Part shown: piece by piece, positions 8,331-15,907 of the stretch
Numbering within the stretch: the first letter of the stretch is position 1
How the letters are laid out: the number at the start of each line of letters is the position of its first letter
NCBI GenBank assembly: GCA_039589195.1
Contig: JBDHHV010000016.1
Coordinates: 1-39,784 of the forward strand
DNA from: JBDHAC01 sp039589195
Lineage (GTDB): Bacteria > Gemmatimonadota > Gemmatimonadetes > Palauibacterales > Palauibacteraceae
DNA length: 39,784 nucleotides
Reading direction: 5' to 3'
The notes under the pieces: generated by a model
What the model saw: the letters and a program-made list of their open reading frames with translations, nothing else
Told to the model about the DNA's origin: nothing
Databases searched by the model: none
Made by a program: the position numbers and the translations under genes

Positions 8331-9184
8331 GCCCGGCCCCCACCGCGCGATGGTGCGGTATCCCGAGCAGGTGCCGCACTCGAGTCCGGGGATGCCCTGA
8401 ACGCGGAGTCCAACTCCGGCGGAGCGACCGAATCCACGCGTTCGGGCGGAGGGGGCACATCCTCCGCTCGGGGCTCGATCTGCTCGGACTCGTTCTCGAA
8501 CGCCCGCCGATACGCCAGGTCCGCCCGGCGCCGGAAGGAAGCGGTCCCGGACGCCGGATTGTTCCGCCGCGGGGAAGGGATCGTCGCCGCCAGCGCCGCG
8601 GCCTCTCGCCGGCCCACGTTCTCTACGCCCACCCCGAAGTAGCGCCTCGATGCCGCATCGACCCCATATACGCCCCGGCCGAACTCGATCACGTTCAGGT
8701 AGAGCTCCAGGATGCGTGGTTTGGAGAGGGCAGCTTCCAGCCGCCGGGCGATCAGGGCCTCGCGGAGCTTTCGGAACGGGGTGCGTGCCGGGGAGAGGAA
8801 CAGGTTGCGCGCCAGCTGTTGGCTGATCGTGCTGGCGCCGCGCGGAAACTCACGCTCCTCCCACGCCTCGCGTACGGCCTCACGCACCTCGAACCAGTCG
8901 AATCCGCCATGGCTGAAGAACGCCGCGTCCTCGGACACGAGCACCGCCCTCTGGACCGATCGCGGAATCCGTGACAGCCGCACCGGCCGGTATTCCAGCC
9001 GCGCCGACCCGGACGTGTCGCTTCGCAGCCAGGCTTCCATGTAGGCGGTACGCTCGGGCCACCCCGTCGAGAGAGAGCGCACACGGGGCAAGGTCGCCAG
9101 GACGAGGAGGATGCTGGAGGCGCCCGCGAGCGCCAGCAGGGTGAAGCCGGCCCGCCACGGGTGGCGGCGAGCCCACGCGCTCAC
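8192..9184 (-). CDS. mtgA: Monofunctional peptidoglycan glycosyltransferase (GT51)
   Basis: Polymerises lipid II into glycan strands at the outer face of the inner membrane. The 330-residue product has one N-terminal membrane helix (about residues 12-32) and then a GT51 domain: SEDAAFFSHGG with the catalytic glutamate, RGASTISQQLARNLFLS, and RRLEAALSKPRILELYLNVIEFG. After about residue 230 comes a tail of roughly 100 residues rich in Pro, Ser and Ala, not usual for MtgA; its last 45 residues are read antisense to the symporter 3' end. It starts with GTG overlapping the stop of the upstream channel gene by 4 bases (GTGA), which implies coupling. Confidence 0.88.
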   Translation of the reverse strand: MSAWARRHPWRAGFTLLALAGASSILLVLATLPRVRSLSTGWPERTAYMEAWLRSDTSGSARLEYRPVRLSRIPRSVQRAVLVSEDAAFFSHGGFDWFEVREAVREAWEEREFPRGASTISQQLARNLFLSPARTPFRKLREALIARRLEAALSKPRILELYLNVIEFGRGVYGVDAASRRYFGVGVENVGRREAAALAATIPSPRRNNPASGTASFRRRADLAYRRAFENESEQIEPRAEDVPPPPERVDSVAPPELDSAFRASPDSSAAPARDTAPSRGGGRAQAAGTLSSTPPISKNGSHFSRGDGRVARLTRISSVIEINTPGITM

Positions 9185-10194
9185 GCGAGGGTCGAGCGCA
9201 GGCTGTCGATCTGATCCGTCTTGCCCAACACGATCAGCACATCGCCCGCGCGTACCTGTTCGTTCGGCCCCGGGTTGTAGATGAAGGGCTCCCGGCGCTC
9301 CTCCCCGTGCTTGATGGCGAGGACGACGAGACCCGTCTTGTGGGGAATCTGCGCCTCGGCGAGCGTGTGCCCATCGAGCGGAGAGTCCTCGGGGACGGGA
9401 ACCTGCTCCAGAAGCAACTCCAGGTCCTCGCCCCGGGTCACCACGTCCAGGAAGCTCATCACCTGCGGTCGCAGGAGCATCGAGGCCATCCGGATGCCCC
9501 CCGAAATGTTGGGGCTGATGACGTGATCCGCGCCGGCCTTGTGGAGCTTGCTCATGGCGTCTTCGTCGTACGCCCGCGTCACGATCGTCAGCCCCGGCTG
9601 CAGGTCCCGCGCGGTCAGACAGACAAACAGGTTGTCCGTATCCGCGCTCAACGCGGCGATCAGGCCGCTGGCTCGCCCGATGGAGGCCTCCACGAGCGTC
9701 TCATCGTGCGTGGCATCCCCCTCGATGACGGGTGCGTCCTCGTTGATCTCGCGGATCAACTCGGCGTGGCTCTCGTCCCGTTCGATGCAGACGTAAGGGA
9801 CGCGTGACTTCACGAGCTCCTTCACGACCTGACGTCCCATGCGCCCCGCCCCGCAGACCACGATATGGTTGTTCAGCTTGGAGAGTGTTTTCATCGTCCG
9901 ACGTTTTCGGAAGGTGTGCGCCAGATCCATCTCGACGATGGCGGAAGTGATGATCGCGAACCAGATCCCGAGCGCCGTCAGGCCTCCTACGATCAGGAAG
10001 GTGGCCAGCGCTCGCCCGGCTTCGTCCAGTGGGTGTACCTCCTCGTAGCCGACCGCCGAGAGCGTGATGACGGTCATGAAGAGCGCATCCGAGAAGCTCC
10101 AGCCGGGAAGACGTACGAACCCGATCGTCCCGATCGTGACGAGCGCGAGGATGAACGCGGCGGCGGCGATGACCCGCTGTCGGAACCGGTTCAC
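9181..10194 (-). CDS. Potassium channel with TrkA-N and TrkA-C domains
   Basis: A 337-residue MthK/Kch-type protein. Two helices flank a pore loop (SDALFMTVITLSAVGYEEVHPL); then comes a Rossmann RCK domain starting VVCGAGRMGRQV, and a TrkA-C domain near the end (GLVVLAIKHG, VRAGDVLIVLG). Such channels conduct K+ and are gated by ligands bound to the RCK domains. The selectivity filter reads AVGYEE where TVGYGD/E is the classic form, so selectivity needs testing. Translation starts at a GTG at 10194; the nearby upstream ATG runs into a stop. The gene is coupled to mtgA. Confidence 0.88.
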   Translation of the reverse strand: MNRFRQRVIAAAAFILALVTIGTIGFVRLPGWSFSDALFMTVITLSAVGYEEVHPLDEAGRALATFLIVGGLTALGIWFAIITSAIVEMDLAHTFRKRRTMKTLSKLNNHIVVCGAGRMGRQVVKELVKSRVPYVCIERDESHAELIREINEDAPVIEGDATHDETLVEASIGRASGLIAALSADTDNLFVCLTARDLQPGLTIVTRAYDEDAMSKLHKAGADHVISPNISGGIRMASMLLRPQVMSFLDVVTRGEDLELLLEQVPVPEDSPLDGHTLAEAQIPHKTGLVVLAIKHGEERREPFIYNPGPNEQVRAGDVLIVLGKTDQIDSLRSTLA

Positions 10195-10280
10195 GTTGCT
10201 TGACGCTCCATGACGATCGAGTTACGCGATGACCGGAGCCGGGTCAGGCACGTTTCTCCAGACACACCCGAGGAGTCGAT

Positions 10281-10565
10281 GTGAACAGAACGGAGTTGAT
10301 CGACACGCTCGCGGCGAGCACGGGGCTCAGCCGAACGGACGCGCAGCGGACCGTAGAGGCCCTCTTCGATCCGGACCGGGGGATCATCGCTCGCACGCTC
10401 CGAAAGAGCCGCAAGGTCAAGATCACCGGGTTCGGTACGTTCGAGGCCCGACGGCGAGCCGCACGACCCGGACGGAATCCCCGAACGGGTGAGCGGATTC
10501 GTATTCCCGCCACCTGGACCGCGAGCTTCCGGGTCGGAAAGGGACTGCGTGATTCGCTGAATTGA
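10281..10565 (+). CDS. HU-family DNA-binding protein
   Basis: Small histone-like protein of 94 residues that bends and compacts DNA as a dimer. It has the HU fold signatures: an N-terminal helix pair (ELIDTLAASTGLSRTDAQRTVEALF), VKITGFGTFEARRRAAR, and the arm sequence GRNPRTGERIRIPA. The GTG start at 10281 follows GAGGAG by 5 bases. The C-terminal TASFRVGKGLRDSLN replaces the common PxFKxGKxL form but is recognisable. HU versus IHF cannot be decided from one copy. It converges on the pseudo-helicase gene. Confidence 0.9.
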   Translation: MNRTELIDTLAASTGLSRTDAQRTVEALFDPDRGIIARTLRKSRKVKITGFGTFEARRRAARPGRNPRTGERIRIPATWTASFRVGKGLRDSLN

Positions 10566-10573
10566 CCGGCCCC

Positions 10574-10600
10574 GGTCGTGGCGCCCTATCGGCCACGATC
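10574..10600. terminator. Hairpin between convergent HU and DeaD-like genes
   Basis: Arms 10574-10582 and 10592-10600 pair over nine positions (core TCGTGGC/GCCACGA, one G-T pair) around a 9-base loop. The hairpin lies at the 3' ends of two convergent genes and overlaps the stop of the minus-strand gene. There is no T-tract on either strand, so it may slow polymerase or protect ends rather than act as a classic terminator. Confidence 0.35.
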
Positions 10601-12121
10601 CAGCCTCACGGTGACGTCTCGACCCTTGATTCGGATCCCGTGGAGCTTCCGCACGACCTCATCCGCTACCTGCGAGTCCAGGTCCACGAGCGAGTAGCTG
10701 CCACGCACTTCAATCAGCCCGATTTGCGCCGCCTGGGTGCCGGTCTCTCCGGTGATGGCGCCGACCAGGTCACCGGGACCCGCTCCATCCCGCTTGCCCA
10801 CCCCCATGAACACGCGGGTCCAGGCTCGGCGCATCACCCGCTCCACTCCCGCTTCGGGCGGGGTCGTGGCCGTGTCCCCGGCTTCACCCGCTTCGCCGGC
10901 CGGGGTGCGACCGCGACGAAGCATCGATGCCAGGGCCGCCGCGACGGGCTCCGCTCCGAACTCCTCCAGCAATGGCTCCAGGAGCAGTAGCGGGCCACCG
11001 AGGTCCGCGGAGCCGATCTCGGACCGTACCTCGTCGCGAAACCGGTGCAGGTCATCGGTCCTGGCATCGCTCAGCTTCGTTCCCACCGGCTTCAGCCGCC
11101 AGCCGAGTCGCTGGATCATGAGCTCCAGTTGAGCGGCGTGCCGGCTCTCGACGACCGCGAGGCGAACCGTGGCCTTTTCGAGGACGGTCCGCAGGACGTC
11201 GGCGCGGGCCGGCAGACCGAACATCACCGCGACTCCGCCCTCTTCGCCCGGCGCGAGGGTTTTGACACCCACGCGGACGCCGGTGTCCTGGGCTCCTGTC
11301 GAGATGCGGAATCCCTCCGCCGCCAGGCTCGGCGCGACGCGCAGCGCGTCTTCCTCCGTGAGACAGCGGATCACCGCCTGTTCCAGCGGGCTGGAGCGGG
11401 CGACCTCGTGCAGGGCTTCGCCCAACCGATGGAGCCCCGCCTCCTCACCCGCGGCGAGGGCGTACAGCACGATCGGCCCGTTCCGGGTCGGTCCCGCCAC
11501 TTCCGTCCCGGGTCCCGGGAAGAGCTCTGCCGGCCACCGCCGCGCGCGGGGGAGCTGTCTGTCGATCAAATCGTCGAGCCGGGCGTGCGCCGCGTGGGCA
11601 CACGCGATCTTCTGTGTATCCGGCGCGCACGTGTCGAGCAGCGTCTCGACGACGGGCCACGCACCCTCCAGCGCCACCACATCGTCGATGACGAGGAGTC
11701 GGAGGGCTCCGAGTCCCAACCGTCCGGCCCTGACGGCGGCGAGCACCCGCTCCGGTCGTCCGGTCACCGCCTGCGCGGCGAACAGGTCCACCGACGGTTC
11801 GGCGTCGGATCTCGACGGCCACACGAGCACCTCGAGGTCACGGGAAGCACCCATCGCCTTGGCCGCCCGGGCGCAACGCGCGGCGCGCTCAGGTGTGGCG
11901 GTCAAAACGAGAGCCTGAAGGCCCTCTTCGTCGTCGGCCACGACACCGGCGGCTGCGAGCCCGAAGAGCAACTCCGAGCCCGAGCCTTCCGCGGCGATCA
12001 TGGCGATGTGATGACCGCGGTCGACCGCGGAGGCCAGCTCCTCGACCAGCTCGGGGGTTTCGGCGTAGCCGAGTGTGTGGCTGGCGCGAGCCAGGTCCCG
12101 TGGCATGACCTTATCCGCCAT
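10586..12121 (-). CDS. DeaD/DbpA-like pseudo-helicase with C-terminal DbpA domain
   Basis: A 511-residue protein laid out like DeaD/CsdA: a Q-motif-like start (ARASHTLGYAETPEL), two RecA-like domains, a DeaD-type AAAL dimer segment (EPVAAALASMLRR), and a C-terminal DbpA RNA-binding domain over about residues 430-511 (RVFMGVGKRDGAGPGDLVGA, IGLIEVRGSYSLVDL). The catalytic motifs are gone: GSGKT is GSGSE, DEAD is DDVV (LLVIDDVVAL), SAT is CAHAA, and HRIGRTGR is absent. It therefore looks unable to hydrolyse ATP but may still bind structured RNA, as the DbpA domain does with 23S rRNA in known family members. It is a complete frame with normal composition, not a decaying pseudogene. The start at 12121 lacks a strong ribosome site. 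Confidence 0.8.
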   Translation of the reverse strand: MADKVMPRDLARASHTLGYAETPELVEELASAVDRGHHIAMIAAEGSGSELLFGLAAAGVVADDEEGLQALVLTATPERAARCARAAKAMGASRDLEVLVWPSRSDAEPSVDLFAAQAVTGRPERVLAAVRAGRLGLGALRLLVIDDVVALEGAWPVVETLLDTCAPDTQKIACAHAAHARLDDLIDRQLPRARRWPAELFPGPGTEVAGPTRNGPIVLYALAAGEEAGLHRLGEALHEVARSSPLEQAVIRCLTEEDALRVAPSLAAEGFRISTGAQDTGVRVGVKTLAPGEEGGVAVMFGLPARADVLRTVLEKATVRLAVVESRHAAQLELMIQRLGWRLKPVGTKLSDARTDDLHRFRDEVRSEIGSADLGGPLLLLEPLLEEFGAEPVAAALASMLRRGRTPAGEAGEAGDTATTPPEAGVERVMRRAWTRVFMGVGKRDGAGPGDLVGAITGETGTQAAQIGLIEVRGSYSLVDLDSQVADEVVRKLHGIRIKGRDVTVRLDRGR

Positions 12122-12406
12122 CGCCGAACCCGGACCGACTCGCGGATGACCGTGTGCGTGCTGGATGCCTCAACCGCGCTCCTGCAATCTCGGGAGAAGG
12201 GGAAAGCACTTCCAACGGTTAGCGTCCCGGACTGCCGCCGTCAATCAGCGGTGGGCACGTTTCAGCGGCGGGCCCGGCCAATGGTTGACGCCTCCCTCGG
12301 CCGCCGTCTAACCTTTCGGCCGCAGCGGAGCGGGAGGCGCGGCTCGCCGGTACCGGCACAGGTCAGCGGCCTGCCAAGCGACGGAGGCTCGACCATCCAG
12401 AGCATC

Positions 12407-13768
12407 GTGACCACCGTGCATGATTGGGTCTGGGGGTTTCCGCTCCCGATCCTCCTGATCGGGACCAGTCTCTATCTCACCTTTCTCCTCCGTGCTCTCC
12501 AGGTTCGGAAGCTTCGACGGGCCCTGTCGCTCGCGCTGCTGAAGCGATCGGAGAGTGGTGGGGAAGGGGACGTCTCGCATTTCCAGGCCTTGATGACGGC
12601 GATGTCGGCGACCGTGGGCACCGGCAACATCGTCGGGGTGGCCGTCGCGATCGGAGCCGGGGGACCTGGAGCGCTCTTCTGGATGTGGGTCACCGGGCTG
12701 CTCGCAATGGCGATCAAGTACGCGGAAGCCGTGCTCGGGGTTCGCTTTCGCGAGACGGACGCGCGCGGCGAAAAGGCGGGCGGTCCCATGTACTACCTGG
12801 AGCATGGGATACGAGGCGGATTGGGTCGTGGCCTGGCGTTGGCCTTTGCCTGCTTCGCGGCGCTGGCGGCGTTCGGCATCGGGAACGGCGTCCAATCGCA
12901 GGCCGTGGCTGCCGCCCTCCACGGCGCCTTCGGGATCCCGCACTGGATCGTCGGGATCATCGTCGCGGTGTGTGCGGCGGCGGTAATCCTGGGGGGAATA
13001 ACGACCATCGGCAGGTTCACCGGCGTCTTCGTGCCGATCATGATCCTCCTCTACCTGGGGGGAGCGGGCGCCGTGATCGCTCTCAATCTCTCGACTCTGC
13101 CCGACACGTTCGCGCTGGTGTTCGACGGCGCGTTTCGGGGCACTGCGGTGGGTGGCGGCGCCCTCGGGTACACGGTCCTACAGGCGGCCCGTTTCGGTGC
13201 GGCGCACGGAGCATTGTCGAGCCAGTCGGGTCTGGGGACCGGTGGGATCGCGGCCGCCGCCGCGAAGACTCGAGAGCCGGTGCGTCAGGCGCTCGTTTCG
13301 ATGACCCAGACGTTCATCGACACGATCGTGGTGAGCTCCTTTACGGGGCTCGCCATCCTGTCGACGGGAACCTGGGAATCGGGCCGCGAGGGTGCCAACA
13401 TGACCCAGCTCGCATTCAGCACCGCACTGGGCGAGGTGGGTGGCCTCATCGTCACGTTCGGGGTGGCGTTGTTCGCCTTCAGCACGATCCTCGGGTGGTC
13501 GTACTACGGGGAGCGGAGCCTTGTCTACCTGGCGGGCGAGCGGGCGATCCGTCCCTACCGCCTCCTGTTTGTCGCGGTGGTTGCCATCTCGGCAACGGTC
13601 GAGCTCGAATTCGCCTGGTCACTCTCGGGGATGATGTATGCCCTGATGGCGCTCCCGAATCTGATCGGATTGCTGCTGCTCTCGGGGATCGTTCTGCGGG
13701 AGACCCGGTCGTACGTGGGGCGGCAATCACCGCTCGAGGGAGGCAGGCAGTCGCCGATCCGCCTGTAG
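12407..13768 (+). CDS. Alanine/glycine:cation symporter (AGCS family)
   Basis: Inner-membrane sodium- or proton-coupled amino acid transporter. The product has about ten helices and family motifs: TAMSATVGTGNIVGVAVAI, GGPGALFWMWVTGLLAMAIKYAE, KAGGPMYYLEHG, GALSSQSGLGTGG and GWSYYGERS. From the GTG at 12407 it is 453 residues, normal for AGCS. The start is uncertain: an ATG at 12281 lacks a ribosome site and adds 42 unlike residues, while GGAGG at 12383-12387 sits 7 bases before an in-frame ATC at 12395. The gene is divergent from the pseudo-helicase; the 285 bases between them show no clear promoter to my eye. Confidence 0.88.
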   Translation: MTTVHDWVWGFPLPILLIGTSLYLTFLLRALQVRKLRRALSLALLKRSESGGEGDVSHFQALMTAMSATVGTGNIVGVAVAIGAGGPGALFWMWVTGLLAMAIKYAEAVLGVRFRETDARGEKAGGPMYYLEHGIRGGLGRGLALAFACFAALAAFGIGNGVQSQAVAAALHGAFGIPHWIVGIIVAVCAAAVILGGITTIGRFTGVFVPIMILLYLGGAGAVIALNLSTLPDTFALVFDGAFRGTAVGGGALGYTVLQAARFGAAHGALSSQSGLGTGGIAAAAAKTREPVRQALVSMTQTFIDTIVVSSFTGLAILSTGTWESGREGANMTQLAFSTALGEVGGLIVTFGVALFAFSTILGWSYYGERSLVYLAGERAIRPYRLLFVAVVAISATVELEFAWSLSGMMYALMALPNLIGLLLLSGIVLRETRSYVGRQSPLEGGRQSPIRL

Positions 13769-13794
13769 GCCAAGGGTCGCCAACAGGCTTCGGC

Positions 13795-14127
13795 CTATCC
13801 TTCGAAGCGCGGGTAGTGACCCAGATCGAAGGCCCGAATGGACAGGATCTCTCGGGGCCGGATCCCTAGCTCGCCGAGCGTGATCGACTCATCGTGTAGC
13901 CGCCGCTCGGCGTATTCCGTGTAAAAGTCGGCCGGATCGTCCGAGCTCCGGAGCAGCATCTGCCGCAGGCCGAGCTCCTTCGCCTCGGCCACGCGGGTCG
14001 AGTGAGGGAGTTCGGCCACATGCTCCAGCCAACGGTCGGGCATGATCAAGCGCACGACCACCGTATCGCCGTCCCCGGAGCCGGGTCCGGAATGCTCGGG
14101 TGCCTCGGGAATGCGGGCTTCTTCCAT
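13795..14127 (-). CDS. Predicted ubiquitin-like (beta-grasp) protein
   Basis: A 110-residue protein I cannot name from a family. Residues 1-21 look disordered and acidic. Residues 22-102 fit a beta-grasp fold: strand (TVVVRLIMPD), strand/helix (LEHVAELP, VAEAKELGLRQMLL), then RRLHDESITLGELGIRPREILSIRAF, which follows the ubiquitin pattern of a strand, L-x-D, T-L-x-x-x-x-I and a final strand. It ends in FEG, a single C-terminal glycine. It is the second gene of a pair, starting 6 bases after the upstream stop. Fold prediction is an inference; EsaB/YukD-like or unrelated folds are alternatives. Confidence 0.7.
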   Translation of the reverse strand: MEEARIPEAPEHSGPGSGDGDTVVVRLIMPDRWLEHVAELPHSTRVAEAKELGLRQMLLRSSDDPADFYTEYAERRLHDESITLGELGIRPREILSIRAFDLGHYPRFEG

Positions 14128-14133
14128 GCTGGC

Positions 14134-14394
14134 TCAGATGTGCCCAAGGGTGTACAGGAATCGCTTGGCGAGGTCCGTAACGTCTAGCCCGACGACGCGG
14201 TCCGTCTCGACATGGACGTTGGTGTGCCCACCCTCTCGGTCAACACGAAACCGGGCGAGCCCGATCTCGCCACTGAACGTGATCGAGGAAAGTGTTTCCT
14301 CCGCCACCCGCAACCGCGAGTGTTCGCTGAAGAAGACCTTTGCCCGTTCGAGCACGTCCTCGGGAAGGACCTCGGTGATGGTGATGTATCGCAT
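14134..14394 (-). CDS. Small unknown protein paired with the ubiquitin-like gene
   Basis: An 86-residue soluble protein not recognised. It appears mixed alpha/beta: an opening strand (MRYITITEV), a helix (EDVLERAKVFFSEHS), three strands (LSSITFSG, IGLARFRVDR, TNVHVETDRVV) and a final helix (DVTDLAKRFLYTLG). No cysteines, no signal peptide. The ATG at 14394 gives a protein beginning directly on the first strand; a GTG at 14424 would add ten residues. It is first in a two-gene unit with the predicted ubiquitin-like protein, so the two likely act together. Confidence 0.65.
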   Translation of the reverse strand: MRYITITEVLPEDVLERAKVFFSEHSRLRVAEETLSSITFSGEIGLARFRVDREGGHTNVHVETDRVVGLDVTDLAKRFLYTLGHI

Positions 14395-14484
14395 CAGCTT
14401 TCGCTCGATCTCAGACCGCCGCACGACCGTCGCGGCGGAAGATCTCGCCCGCGAGGGACCACGTCAACAGATCGGTCGTCCCCG

Positions 14485-15846
14485 GTGAGCCGGCGGGTAA
14501 CCCTGATATTCGTCATGGTGGGGGCGGGCATTGTCCTGGCCGCGTCCACGGCCCTGGTGCTCGCGAACCAAGGGCCTCTCGGCTCCTGGTATTATCACCT
14601 CGCATGGTACGCTACGCTGGTCGGGCTCGACGCGATCCTGGGGCTCCGGGCCGGCTGGATGCCCTGGCTGGGGCGGCCCCGTTTCGCGGCGTCCCTGCTT
14701 GCATGGTCCGTCCCGGTTTGGCTGCTCTTCGAGCTGGCCAACTTCCGGGTCGCCAACTGGTACTACGTGATGGCCGAGCCCGATCTCATCATCCGTCGGA
14801 TCGGTACGGCCCTCGCGTTCGGGACCGTTCTGCCGGCCATCTTCCTCGGCTACCGGACCATGCAACGCCTTCGGCTCGCGCGGACCTGGCGTTGGCCGTC
14901 GATGGGGTGGCCCGCAAGGCATGGGCGCACGCTCCAGGTGATTGGAGCCGGGTTCGCCACGCTCGCCCTGTGGCGACCCGTTCTCTTCTTCCCACTGATC
15001 TGGGGCTCGGTGACGCTGCTCCTGGAGCCATTCAACCTGGACCGGGATCCGCGCACATCGCTGGTGGCCGATCTGGCCCGGGGTCAGCCGACTCGAATCG
15101 TGCGCCTGCTCGCCGCGGGGGCCGTCATCGGCTTGCTGTGGGAGCTGCTGAACACCATTGCCCGACCCGGCTGGGTCTACACGGTGCCCGGTCTGGAGGG
15201 AGCCAAGCTTTTCGAGATGCCATTTCTCGGGTACCTGGGCTTTCCGGTGTTCGCCCTCGACTGCTTCGTCATCTACCAGGCGCTGGTGCACCTGCGGCTC
15301 GCGCGCGATGGGTGGGAGGTGCCACGGGAGACCGGGTCTGCGGTGCGTTCGGGGACGAACGGCCACGGCCACACGAGCCCCTCCCTACGACCTCGCTTGG
15401 CGCTCGCCGTGGTCGGTGCCATCCTGTTCTCAGGGTTGGTCATGGCGGGCATGGATCGTTACACGGTCGATTCGTACCATCCCGGCCTCGAGCGGTCGAC
15501 CCGGTTCATGGTGCTGGACGGCGAGCGGCTACGGGCCGCGGGTCTCGGGACCCTGGATGCAGTCGCGGAGAGCGATGCGAACGATCTCGCGCACCGGATC
15601 GGGATCGACTCCATGACGGCCGTGCGCTGGGTCAACCACGCTCGTCTCAGCCTGTTCCGCGGCATCGGAGCCCCGAACGCCGCGGCTCTGGAGGCCGCCG
15701 GTATCGAAACGATCTGCGAGCTGGCGGGGGCCGAGCCGGCGCGCGTGCGCGATGCGATTCGCGTGCGCCGCGGTGACCCGCGGGCGGGGGCGAACGCTCG
15801 CATCCGAGTGTGGCAGCGGGCGGCCCTCCGCGAGTGCGGGACATGA
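14485..15846 (+). CDS. Multi-helix membrane protein with C-terminal helix-hairpin-helix repeats
   Basis: About 453 residues in two parts. Residues 1 to about 335 hold roughly eight or nine membrane helices rich in Trp and Tyr (for example ELANFRVANWYYV and LLWELLNTIARPGWVYTVPG), with no family I can name. From about 365 to the end is a soluble part with helix-hairpin-helix repeats: LRAAGLGTLDAVAESDANDLAHRIG, then FRGIGAPNAAALEAAGIETICELAGAEP, like the DUF4332 family. Those domains usually bind nucleic acid or act as protein adaptors. The GTG start at 14485 is a choice without a clear ribosome site. The next gene lies 61 bases on. Confidence 0.7.
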   Translation: MSRRVTLIFVMVGAGIVLAASTALVLANQGPLGSWYYHLAWYATLVGLDAILGLRAGWMPWLGRPRFAASLLAWSVPVWLLFELANFRVANWYYVMAEPDLIIRRIGTALAFGTVLPAIFLGYRTMQRLRLARTWRWPSMGWPARHGRTLQVIGAGFATLALWRPVLFFPLIWGSVTLLLEPFNLDRDPRTSLVADLARGQPTRIVRLLAAGAVIGLLWELLNTIARPGWVYTVPGLEGAKLFEMPFLGYLGFPVFALDCFVIYQALVHLRLARDGWEVPRETGSAVRSGTNGHGHTSPSLRPRLALAVVGAILFSGLVMAGMDRYTVDSYHPGLERSTRFMVLDGERLRAAGLGTLDAVAESDANDLAHRIGIDSMTAVRWVNHARLSLFRGIGAPNAAALEAAGIETICELAGAEPARVRDAIRVRRGDPRAGANARIRVWQRAALRECGT

Positions 15847-15907
15847 CGAGAAACGAGAGACTATCGAGCGCCCGTATGGTCGCCCGCTACACCGAATCGG
15901 AGCACAA

